Shown: positions 6,843 through 13,437 of the stretch, piece by piece
Layout: the number at the start of each line of letters is the position of its first letter
Numbering within the stretch: the first letter of the stretch is position 1
Assembly (NCBI GenBank): GCA_002395775.1
Contig: DGUV01000057.1
Location: 1-13,437 of the forward strand
Reading direction: 5' to 3'
From: Prevotellaceae bacterium UBA4301
Lineage (GTDB): Bacteria > Bacteroidota > Bacteroidia > Bacteroidales > Bacteroidaceae
DNA length: 13,437 bases
The notes under the pieces: generated by a model
Told to the model about the DNA's origin: nothing
Databases searched by the model: none
Seen by the model: the letters and a program-made list of their open reading frames with translations, nothing else
Translations under genes and position numbers: made by a program

Positions 6843-8264
6843 ATGGCTGCGTTCTTTATCTATGCCATCCGTTGGGCGGTAACGCTTACGTTGCTCTACT
6901 CGCTCTACAGGCTCCTGCTTCGGCGCGAGACGTTCCACCGTCTGAACCGCACCGTTCTGCTGGCCATCCTCGTGGTGAGTCCCTTGCTGCCCCTCGTGCC
7001 GCTGCATACCGACAGACCGACGGCTTTGGATGCGGCGCTTACCCAAATCGAGGGACCGCTGATTAGTATGTCACCCGAGGCGGGCATTGACGGAAACGTG
7101 CTCACTCTTCAAGAAAAAGAAGAGGCCACATCCACTCAGTGGGTGCGCTATTGTGTTTACATATATATAATAGGTATAGTCGTAGCACTCGCCACCTACC
7201 TGTTCCGCTTGCTGACGCTGATGCGTGTCATTCGTCGTAGTCGTCGCATCGCTCATCCGATGGTTCCGGACGACGTTCGCCTGATGCTGGATATGCGAAT
7301 CTCGCAACCCAGCAGTTGGATGCACTGGATATTCATCGGCCCCATCGACCTGAAGCAGAACGCCGAGACGGTGCTTCGGCATGAACTGGCGCACGTGAGG
7401 ATGGGACATTCGTGGGACGTGATGCTCAGCGACCTCACTTGCCGCCTCCTGTGGTGCCTGCCATTCGCCTGGATGTTGCGTCAAGACCTGGTGGACGTGC
7501 ATGAGTTTCAGGCTGACGAGGCGGTATTGCAGGGAGGCGTGACACTGGAAGACTATGAGCACCTACTGGTGCGCAAAGCCGTACAGACGCAGATGCTGCC
7601 CATCACGAACACCCTGCGCCGAGGGGCACTGAAGAAACGTTTTGCCATGATGCACTGCGGTCGTTCGTCACGGTGGTCGCGACTCAAACTGCTCTATCTC
7701 CTCCCTGCCCTCGCCGCATGCCTGTGGGTGTCGGCCAAGGGTGAGGTATATACAACCTATCTCAACGGAAAACTTGCCACGCTGGAAGAACTTAAGGCTC
7801 TTGATTCCAGCACCATCGCCCACGTCGATGTCATTCATAGTCAAAAAAAGGTGTATGTAGAGACGGTCTCCGAACCGTTCGCTAACGTCGAGCAAATGCC
7901 ACAGTACCCCGGTGGCGACGCAGCCTTCAACCAATACATGGCCCACCACGTCAGCTATCCGAAGGTTGCTGCCGAGAACGGAGTAGTAGGAAGCGTCAAG
8001 GTGCAATTCATCGTAGAGGCAGACGGGCGCATCTCCCACGTGCACGCCATCGACGCACCTTCGGGAGAAGCCGATGCAAGGGTCTATGCCTACGGCGATT
8101 TGGATAAACACCCGTCGCAGAAGGAAGACGACGAGGGGCATCGGGCCCTGCGGGAGGCGGCAGAAGAACTCTTTCGTGGAATGCCGCCCTTCGAGCCAGG
8201 CCGTCAAAACGGGAAGCCAGTCCGTGTGCAGATGACAAGAACGGTCAATTACGACCTAAAATAA
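6843..8264 (+). CDS. BlaR1-like M56 membrane peptidase with C-terminal TonB domain
   Basis: A 473-residue protein. Hydrophobic segments lie at about residues 5-25, 37-53, 101-122 and 282-297, the usual M56 layout. The zinc site is HELAH (180-184), and HEFQADEA (220-227) is likely to supply the third ligand. After the last span, residues 350-470 match a TonB C-terminal domain: MPQYPGGDAAFNQYMA, then GVVGSVKVQFIVEADGRI and FEPGRQNGKPVRVQMT. An insertion of roughly 20-25 residues (near 405-432, acidic, with KEDDEGH) sits before the conserved MPPFEPG stretch. In BlaR1/MecR1 the M56 domain relays an external signal and leads to BlaI cleavage. Here the penicillin-binding sensor is absent and the TonB domain would lie in the periplasm. 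That domain could sense or contact an outer-membrane receptor such as the one encoded downstream. That link is inference. Confidence 0.9.
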   Translation: MAAFFIYAIRWAVTLTLLYSLYRLLLRRETFHRLNRTVLLAILVVSPLLPLVPLHTDRPTALDAALTQIEGPLISMSPEAGIDGNVLTLQEKEEATSTQWVRYCVYIYIIGIVVALATYLFRLLTLMRVIRRSRRIAHPMVPDDVRLMLDMRISQPSSWMHWIFIGPIDLKQNAETVLRHELAHVRMGHSWDVMLSDLTCRLLWCLPFAWMLRQDLVDVHEFQADEAVLQGGVTLEDYEHLLVRKAVQTQMLPITNTLRRGALKKRFAMMHCGRSSRWSRLKLLYLLPALAACLWVSAKGEVYTTYLNGKLATLEELKALDSSTIAHVDVIHSQKKVYVETVSEPFANVEQMPQYPGGDAAFNQYMAHHVSYPKVAAENGVVGSVKVQFIVEADGRISHVHAIDAPSGEADARVYAYGDLDKHPSQKEDDEGHRALREAAEELFRGMPPFEPGRQNGKPVRVQMTRTVNYDLK

Positions 8265-8359
8265 GATAACGCCCACATATTAAACCTATTTCGCAATCCA
8301 CCTGAATGGCGGACAGCCCTTGCTATACCCTGACAATAACCTCAAAACACCAAACAATC

Positions 8360-9244
8360 ATGCAAAAGATTCTTGTAACCATGTTGGCCCTCGCGCTCGC
8401 GATAGCAGCGCAGGCACAGAGAGACACGATAGGAGTGTCACACTTCACGGCGATCTATCGCTACGAGTGTAAAACCACTGATGCCGACGGACAGCCGGTG
8501 ACGGACTCGATGTACATTGCCGTGCAGACATCGGGCGGCATCACAAAGAGCTTCCCTTACGAAGAGTATGTCAGACAGAAGAAGGGTGGTTCACGCATCG
8601 CTGACGGCTATCTGGCAGCCCAGATGCACATAGGTACCATCTTCACGAACTACCCAGAAGGAAGAATCACAACGCAAGAGATGCTCTATCCGTATCGCTA
8701 CATGGCAGACGAGCCATTGGAAAAGCAGAAATGGACGCTGACGGATGCGCAGGACAGCATCTGCGGCTATGCCAGTCAGTCGGCCACGACGAAGTATCAC
8801 GGCTTGACGTGGAACGTGTACTATACGGAGGACGTGCCAGCCAGCATCGGGCCGTGGAAGTTGGGAGGCTTGCCTGGTCTCATCACGAAGGCCACCGATG
8901 CCAAGGGCATACATACCTTTACGCTTTACGGCTTCCATCAGGAGGACACTCCAATAATATTCACCCAATACGTCAATTGGATTGCTCCTGATGGGCACGG
9001 CAAGTTCGCAGCCCAGCGAGTAGATTATCAGAAGATGAAAGCCTCTAAATTCCTTGCCTATAAGAAGAAAGTGCTGGGCAACTCTCGCTACTTGAAAGAT
9101 TCCACCTACTATGCCCCCGACCCCATGACGGCCTTCGGCTATGTGGAGAATAGTTTTAACTCGTCTGGCGATAACGTACGCAGCGTCGCTGGGGTAGTCC
9201 TCATTTCCAATCCTCATAAATATCAACCGTTGGAACTGAAATAA
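8360..9244 (+). CDS. GLPGLI family secreted protein, paralogue 1
   Basis: A 294-residue protein if started at 8360, where a clean signal peptide begins (MQKILVTMLALALAIAAQAQ). An upstream in-frame ATG at 8306 would add 18 polar residues before it and is disfavoured. The family signature GPWKLGGLPGLITKA lies at residues 164-178, preceded by WTLTDAQDSICGYASQSAT and WNVYYTEDVP. The C-terminus ends HKYQPLELK. GLPGLI proteins are Bacteroidetes-specific, of unknown function, exported, and often encoded beside TonB-type receptors, as here. In this copy the cysteine found in GYLCQ/GLLCR of the paralogues is replaced (GYASQ), with a cysteine just upstream instead (C135). The gene follows the M56 gene after 95 bases with no clear promoter or terminator between, so read-through from the 6370 promoter is likely. 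Confidence 0.9.
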   Translation: MQKILVTMLALALAIAAQAQRDTIGVSHFTAIYRYECKTTDADGQPVTDSMYIAVQTSGGITKSFPYEEYVRQKKGGSRIADGYLAAQMHIGTIFTNYPEGRITTQEMLYPYRYMADEPLEKQKWTLTDAQDSICGYASQSATTKYHGLTWNVYYTEDVPASIGPWKLGGLPGLITKATDAKGIHTFTLYGFHQEDTPIIFTQYVNWIAPDGHGKFAAQRVDYQKMKASKFLAYKKKVLGNSRYLKDSTYYAPDPMTAFGYVENSFNSSGDNVRSVAGVVLISNPHKYQPLELK

Positions 9245-9249
9245 GCGAT

Positions 9250-10083
9250 ATGAAACGACTCCTATATATTACATTATATGCAGTGCTGGCAGCGTCGGCG
9301 TCGGCACAAGAAGTGATTGATTCGACGCAGTTTGTGGCTGTGTATGATTACGAGTGCAGAACACAAGATGACGAAGGGCAGAATGTCACGGACAAGATGC
9401 AGGTCGTGGTGCAAGTGGGACGGATGGTTACGAAGTCGATGCCACGTTCTGCCTATCAGTTGAGGGACGAGTCGGAGAAGGCAGATGTGATGGCTGACTA
9501 TCAGGAAGCTCTGATGCACATGCCAACGGTGTGGATAGGTCGGCCCAGCGGCAAGACCACCGTGTGCGAATTCATTTTCCCGCATGAGTATGAGGGCTAC
9601 GAAGAGACACCCGACATCGCATGGACGCTCACTAATGATACGCTGACCGTAAGTGGCTATCTCTGCCAACAGGCCACGGCAACGTTTCGGGGTGTGGAGT
9701 GGCACGCATGGTACACCGATGAGATTCCATCGTCGGCAGGGCCGTGGCGGTTGCGTGGTCTGCCTGGGATGATTGTAAAGGCAGAGAATGAGGCGCACAC
9801 GTTCTGCCTTGCGGGGTTGAGGATGGAGGCATCACCCATCACTGCGCCTGAGCAAAACCCCGAAGTGTATAGGATGAAGTACGCCAAGCTGTTGAAGCAC
9901 AAGAACGAGATTTATGGCAACCGCGAATATCCCAAGAATCCCATGTACTATGTGCCCGACCTTCAGGGCAGCATCACGGATATGAGTGTCCTCAACCGCA
10001 ACGGCCAGCAACTCCTGCTTGTCAACGGTGGCCATCCGCTGCTGACAAAGGCGCATGTGTATCAACCGTTAGAATTAGAATAA
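9250..10083 (+). CDS. GLPGLI family secreted protein, paralogue 2
   Basis: A 277-residue protein. The signal peptide is MKRLLYITLYAVLAASASAQ. The signature reads GPWRLRGLPGMIVKAE at residues 164-179, with Leu replaced by Met. Other family blocks are FVAVYDYECRTQDDEGQNVT (29-48), IAWTLTNDTLTVSGYLCQQA and WHAWYTDEIPSSA. Cysteines are at 36, 106, 139 and 186. The C-terminus ends HVYQPLELE. It starts 5 bases after paralogue 1, in the same operon, and is clearly a tandem duplicate. The DNA of its signal-peptide start closely matches that of the receptor gene at 10911 rather than those of its two paralogues. Function is unknown. Confidence 0.9.
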   Translation: MKRLLYITLYAVLAASASAQEVIDSTQFVAVYDYECRTQDDEGQNVTDKMQVVVQVGRMVTKSMPRSAYQLRDESEKADVMADYQEALMHMPTVWIGRPSGKTTVCEFIFPHEYEGYEETPDIAWTLTNDTLTVSGYLCQQATATFRGVEWHAWYTDEIPSSAGPWRLRGLPGMIVKAENEAHTFCLAGLRMEASPITAPEQNPEVYRMKYAKLLKHKNEIYGNREYPKNPMYYVPDLQGSITDMSVLNRNGQQLLLVNGGHPLLTKAHVYQPLELE

Positions 10084-10087
10084 GACA

Positions 10088-10903
10088 ATGAAAAAGATTT
10101 TAGTAACAGTGATGGCCCTTGTGCTGACGATAGCAGCGCAGTCCGAAAAAATTGATTCAACACAGTTTGTAGCCTTCTACAATTACTCCATCCAGACCCA
10201 GGACGACGAGGGGCAGGATGTCACGGACTCGTTGCGGCTGGCTCTGCTGGTGGGCACACGGGCCACCTATTGCACCACCGTACTTTCCTACAACAGGGAC
10301 GGCCGAGCAAGCCAGGAGATGGAGAATGCGTTTATCATGCACCACCAAAATGTGCTGACCGATATGGAGAGGTCGGAAGTCATTGCCGTCGAACCCATCT
10401 ATCCCCATCGCTACGAGTCGCACGAGCCGATGGCAAAGATTGACTGGACGCTGACCGACGACACGCTGACCATCAGCGGATTGTTATGCCGCCGGGCCAC
10501 AGGCTCGCTCTATGGCAAGCAATGGACGGCGTGGTACTGTGAGGAAATCCCGTCATCAGCTGGCCCGTGGAAACTGCGCGGACTGCCGGGCTTGATTATC
10601 AAAGCCGAGGACAGCGAGGGCATCCACTGCTTCACACTTTACGAAACGAAGAACGAGGTGCGCGACATCAACATGATTGGCAGTCCTGAGTACCAGAAAC
10701 TGAGCCGCAAGAAACTGATGGCATTCAAGAAGAAGACGTTAGGCAATCCACGCTATGCGAAGGAGCCCACCTACTATGTCCCAAAGGGTGCCGACGACGT
10801 AGTTGAGGTAAACCTAAACGGTACCATGTACTATGTCGGCATGAATTCCCACATGATGACACCGCAGAAGAGCCATGTGTATAAACCGTTGGAATTAGAA
10901 TAA
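10088..10903 (+). CDS. GLPGLI family secreted protein, paralogue 3
   Basis: A 271-residue protein. The N-terminus MKKILVTVMALVLTIAAQSE is a signal peptide closely resembling that of paralogue 1. The signature GPWKLRGLPGLIIKAED lies at 159-175, preceded by WTLTDDTLTISGLLCRRA and WTAWYCEEIPSSA. It lacks the N-terminal cysteine of paralogues 1 and 2 (YNYSIQ in place of YEC) but has others at 62, 134, 151 and 181. The C-terminus ends HVYKPLELE. It begins 4 bases after paralogue 2 and ends 7 bases before the receptor gene. The sequence between the repeated signature and the C-terminus has diverged most, as expected for paralogues with different partners. Function is unknown. Confidence 0.9.
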   Translation: MKKILVTVMALVLTIAAQSEKIDSTQFVAFYNYSIQTQDDEGQDVTDSLRLALLVGTRATYCTTVLSYNRDGRASQEMENAFIMHHQNVLTDMERSEVIAVEPIYPHRYESHEPMAKIDWTLTDDTLTISGLLCRRATGSLYGKQWTAWYCEEIPSSAGPWKLRGLPGLIIKAEDSEGIHCFTLYETKNEVRDINMIGSPEYQKLSRKKLMAFKKKTLGNPRYAKEPTYYVPKGADDVVEVNLNGTMYYVGMNSHMMTPQKSHVYKPLELE

Positions 10904-10910
10904 GACAACT

Positions 10911-13437
10911 ATGCAACGACTCCTATACATTATATTATATATAGGGCTGGCCGTCCATGCGTCGGCTCAAGTGCGAGTGACGGGACGGGTGACGGCACTC
11001 TCCCCCTCTTCAGGGGGAGTTGGAGGGGGTCTTAAGCCCGTGAGTGATGTGATTGTGAAACTGGTGAGCGGCACGAAGACGCTGGCGTTCACCAGCAGTA
11101 ACGCGCAGGGGGTGTATAGCCTCGAAGTCAAGAATGCACCAACTGGGGAGGTGACGTTGCAGTTTAACCATATCGGCTATGAGAAGGAGTCGGAAAGGCT
11201 GACGCTGAAGGAGAAGATTACTAAACTGGACATGCTGCTCACTCCGAAGAACATCTCGCTGAAGGAGGTGACGGTGAAGGCCACCCCGCTGTGGCAGCGG
11301 GGCGACACGCTGAGCCACAACCTGGCGTCGTTCCTCGGCAAGGGCGACGTGACGTTGGAGGACGGACTGAAGCGGTTGCCGGGTGTGGATGTGGCTAAGA
11401 GCGGTGCCATCAGTTACATGGGCACGCCCATCTCGCAGTTCAACATCGAGGGCTTGGACCTGCTGGGCGGCAAGTACAACCTGGCAACGCGGAACATCCC
11501 GGCAAACTATGTGACACAGGTGGAGATTGTGCGCAACCACCACAGCCGACGGGTGGAGAAGGACGTGCCGAGCAACGAGGTGTCGATGAACATCAAACTG
11601 GCGAAGAAGGCGAAATTCAAGCCATTCGGACAAGAAGAGGCGGGGGTAAGTCCCCTCCCGACCTCGCCCAAAGGGGAGGGTCATGACCGCTGGCAGGGCT
11701 TGCTCGGCGTGACGGGCATGATGTTTACCGACAAGTTCCAGACCATCTGCTCGCTGAAGGGCGGCAACTACAAAGACTTTGCTCGGGCCGACATGAGAGA
11801 TCACTTCGGCGGCTCGAACGTGGCAACACCCGCCACCAGTCTGTTCGGCGGCTTCGACGGCGGTGCGCCTCCGCAGGGCGAATACCTCTACCAGCGCAAC
11901 GGCATGGCGACGCTCAATGGCATCCATAAGCTGGATTCGGTCACGACGGTGAAAGTGAATGCCGACTACAGTTACCATCGCGCCACGCACGACATCAGTC
12001 AGAGCAGTACGTATCTGGCAGGGAATGGCAACTACGTGACCGTGAGCGAACAGACATCACCGCTATCTAAGGTGCATCTGCCCAAACTGACGATGAACTA
12101 CCTGAAGAATGCCGACCGCGTGTATTTCAGCGATGTATTCTTTTTGAAAGGTATGTTTGAACAGAATGAGGGAGATGTGGTAGCAAACGGAAAAGAGATA
12201 AGGCAACGCCGACGTTCTTCGTCGTTTGAGATAGACAACAGCTTTTATTGGTCGGATAGGACACCAAAGGGAACTGTCCGATATGTCAGTGTACCCATTT
12301 CATTCAAACGAACACCGACGTTGAGATTGATTTTCAACAAAGACGGAAACGGGTATGCACAGACTGCCCAATCTTCAACACTCAAGATGAATGTCCATAC
12401 GTCATTCTCGATTCCCATTGGCAAGGCTTTTAAGGTCAGACTGCCTGTCAGCGTTTCAGCAATATGTGATGACCTGGAAACTATCTACTCCCCTCCCTCC
12501 ACGGGAGGGGCTGGGGGTGGGTCTGTGAATCACATTCACGGCTGGGCATTCGAGCCAACCATGAATCCCGGCTTCGAGATTCATTCACGCAACCGCCGCT
12601 TCTACCTCAGTGCCGGACTGGGGGCCGCATTGAAGGGGCTGTATTATAATAAGCTTAACTACACCAAGCCCGTGCTCAATCCCTCGATGGGCATCAACTA
12701 CACCTTCTCGGCCAACAGCAAATTGCAGTTCTCCACGGGCTACACGACCTCGATTGGCGACATGATGACGCTGCTGACCGAGCCGATGCAAGTCGATTAC
12801 CGCACGGTGCGCACCTCGTCGGGCATCATCGGCGAGTCGAACACGTGGCACACGTCGGGCGAGTGGAAGTGGCAACTGCCCATGCAGTACTTCACGCTGA
12901 GCCTGGCTGCCAGCCATAGCGAGGGAAAGCGCAACACGCTCTATTCGCAGACCATCAGCGGCATAGACATCAGCAGCTCGGCTTTGCAACGCGACACACG
13001 CAGCCGCTCAAGCAACTTCTTCGTTGCCACCACGAAGAACTTCCCTTCGCTCTATGCCAAACTGGGTGCCGATGCCTCTTATGGCTTAGGCAACAGCGAG
13101 CAGGCGGTGAATAGCGATGTCATAAAGATTCGTTCCAACAACTACAACCTCCACGGCAATGTCTCCGTAACGCCCATCCAGTGGCTCGAACTGCGCTACG
13201 ACATCCGCTACGGCTGGTCACGCTCCCGCCATTCCGAGGAAAGCAATACAGTGACCTCGCTCACCCACAGCGGAGCCATCCATGTATTCCCCATCACCAC
13301 CCTCGACCTTTCCGTGGATTACGACCATGTGCGCCGACAGATTCCTTCCCCTATAGGGGGAGGTCAGGAGGGGGCTCAATACAAGCGCATGTCCCTCTTC
13401 AACGCCTCCGCTCAGTACAAGTGGAAGCAGTGCGTCC
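10911..13437 (+). CDS. Outer-membrane receptor-like beta-barrel protein, 3' end outside window
   Basis: The frame is open for 842 codons from the ATG at 10911 to the window edge. Residues 1-20 are a signal peptide (MQRLLYIILYIGLAVHASAQ). Residues 22-112 form a carboxypeptidase-regulatory-like domain (VTGRVTAL, then VSDVIVKLVSG, FNHIGYEKES). Residues 115-232 form a plug-like domain (RGDTLSHNLASFLGKGD, LEDGLKRLPGVDV, PANYVTQVEIVRNHHSRRVE). The remainder is barrel-like. The layout matches the barrel gene at 3540. It is the last visible gene of the GLPGLI operon, starting 7 bases after paralogue 3, which suggests the GLPGLI proteins work with this receptor. Four palindromic elements (D-G) interrupt it in frame: in the first beta-sandwich turn, at the plug-barrel junction, and in two barrel loops. 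Codons between about 12118 and 12486 are markedly AT-richer than the rest. Substrate unknown. Confidence 0.88.
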   Translation, partial: MQRLLYIILYIGLAVHASAQVRVTGRVTALSPSSGGVGGGLKPVSDVIVKLVSGTKTLAFTSSNAQGVYSLEVKNAPTGEVTLQFNHIGYEKESERLTLKEKITKLDMLLTPKNISLKEVTVKATPLWQRGDTLSHNLASFLGKGDVTLEDGLKRLPGVDVAKSGAISYMGTPISQFNIEGLDLLGGKYNLATRNIPANYVTQVEIVRNHHSRRVEKDVPSNEVSMNIKLAKKAKFKPFGQEEAGVSPLPTSPKGEGHDRWQGLLGVTGMMFTDKFQTICSLKGGNYKDFARADMRDHFGGSNVATPATSLFGGFDGGAPPQGEYLYQRNGMATLNGIHKLDSVTTVKVNADYSYHRATHDISQSSTYLAGNGNYVTVSEQTSPLSKVHLPKLTMNYLKNADRVYFSDVFFLKGMFEQNEGDVVANGKEIRQRRRSSSFEIDNSFYWSDRTPKGTVRYVSVPISFKRTPTLRLIFNKDGNGYAQTAQSSTLKMNVHTSFSIPIGKAFKVRLPVSVSAICDDLETIYSPPSTGGAGGGSVNHIHGWAFEPTMNPGFEIHSRNRRFYLSAGLGAALKGLYYNKLNYTKPVLNPSMGINYTFSANSKLQFSTGYTTSIGDMMTLLTEPMQVDYRTVRTSSGIIGESNTWHTSGEWKWQLPMQYFTLSLAASHSEGKRNTLYSQTISGIDISSSALQRDTRSRSSNFFVATTKNFPSLYAKLGADASYGLGNSEQAVNSDVIKIRSNNYNLHGNVSVTPIQWLELRYDIRYGWSRSRHSEESNTVTSLTHSGAIHVFPITTLDLSVDYDHVRRQIPSPIGGGQEGAQYKRMSLFNASAQYKWKQCV
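11000..11033 (+). repeat. Palindromic element copy D (forward orientation, in frame)
   Basis: CTCCCCC (11000-11006) pairs perfectly with GGGGGAG (11013-11019) around a 6-base loop. The tail TTGGAGGGGGTCTT follows. It encodes LSPSSGGVGGGL (residues 30-41). This sits where other members of the domain have the short turn of GRVTDxxGxPLxGV, so the element lengthens that turn. Confidence 0.85.
11649..11682 (-). repeat. Palindromic element copy E (reverse orientation, in frame)
   Basis: CCTC-G-CCC (11662-11669, one bulged G) pairs with GGGGAGG (11673-11679) around AAA. On the minus strand the tail GTCGGGAGGGGACTT matches copies A and G. It encodes SPLPTSPKGEG (residues 247-257), between the end of the plug-like domain and the first barrel strand. 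Confidence 0.75.
12487..12523 (+). repeat. Palindromic element copy F (forward orientation, in frame)
   Basis: CCCCTCCC (12490-12497) pairs perfectly with GGGAGGGG (12503-12510) around a 5-base loop. The tail CTGGGGGTGGGTC follows. This is the longest uninterrupted stem of the seven. It encodes SPPSTGGAGGGS (residues 527-538), in a presumed barrel loop. It lies exactly at the downstream edge of the low-GC block. Confidence 0.88.
13342..13377 (+). repeat. Palindromic element copy G (forward orientation, in frame)
   Basis: CCTTCCCC (13344-13351) pairs with GGGGGAGG (13356-13363), with one T-G pair, around TATA. The tail TCAGGAGGGGGCT follows. It encodes IPSPIGGGQEGA (from residue 811) in a presumed barrel loop. 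Its tail is of the TCAGGAG type shared with the minus-strand reading of copy A. Confidence 0.8.

Noticed and set aside
8265..8359. Separate promoter for the GLPGLI genes
   Set aside because: The best candidates (TATTTCG and TATACCCTG) miss key positions of the -7 consensus and have no TTG at the right spacing. I therefore favour read-through from the upstream promoter.
11010..11990. Long open frame on the minus strand (326 codons)
   Set aside because: It lies wholly inside the + strand receptor gene, whose signal peptide and plug motifs are clear. The minus-strand product is rich in His and Arg with no family resemblance, as expected for the shadow of a high-GC gene.

Overview
The window looks like chromosomal DNA from a Bacteroidales bacterium, most likely Prevotella or a close relative. 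Four things point this way. Two promoters have the Bacteroidetes form (TTG, about 20 bp, TAnnTTTG). Start codons lack clear Shine-Dalgarno sequences. The gene families are typical of the phylum: GLPGLI proteins, outer-membrane receptors with a carboxypeptidase-regulatory-like N-terminus, and BlaI plus an M56 peptidase ending in a TonB C-terminal domain. The DNA is moderately GC-rich. All genes I accept lie on the + strand.

Region 1 (1-811) is the 3' end of typA/bipA, a ribosome-associated GTPase, closed by a good intrinsic terminator. Region 2 (about 934-3460) is one transcription unit. A consensus promoter leads a small PspC gene broken by a one-base frameshift, then a PadR-type repressor, then a large PspC-domain membrane protein that overlaps padR by 4 bp, and a hairpin terminator. 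Region 3 (3540-6320) is a lone outer-membrane beta-barrel protein with a TonB-receptor-like N-terminus and its own terminator. Region 4 (about 6370 to the window end) starts at a second consensus promoter. It runs closely packed through a BlaI/MecI repressor, an M56 peptidase fused to a TonB C-terminal domain, three tandem GLPGLI paralogues, and a second receptor-like barrel protein cut by the window edge. This may be one regulon, with the BlaI-M56 pair as sensor and repressor and the secreted GLPGLI proteins and the barrel as output.

The most unusual structure is a family of seven short GC-rich imperfect palindromes (31-37 bp) in both orientations. All seven lie inside coding sequence of three envelope-protein genes, and all are read through in frame as Ser/Pro/Gly-rich linkers. 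Their sites are the linker before a PspC domain, an N-terminal domain turn, the plug-barrel junction and barrel loops. One pair is an inverted doublet like a REP doublet. One copy marks the edge of a low-GC block in the second receptor. Other points of interest are the frameshift in the small pspC gene, the alternating near-identical signal-peptide segments across the GLPGLI/receptor cluster, and a conserved C-terminal PLEL(E/K) motif in the three GLPGLI proteins.

No RNA gene, CRISPR array, insertion sequence or integrase was seen, and no stretch above 300 bases lacks a gene.
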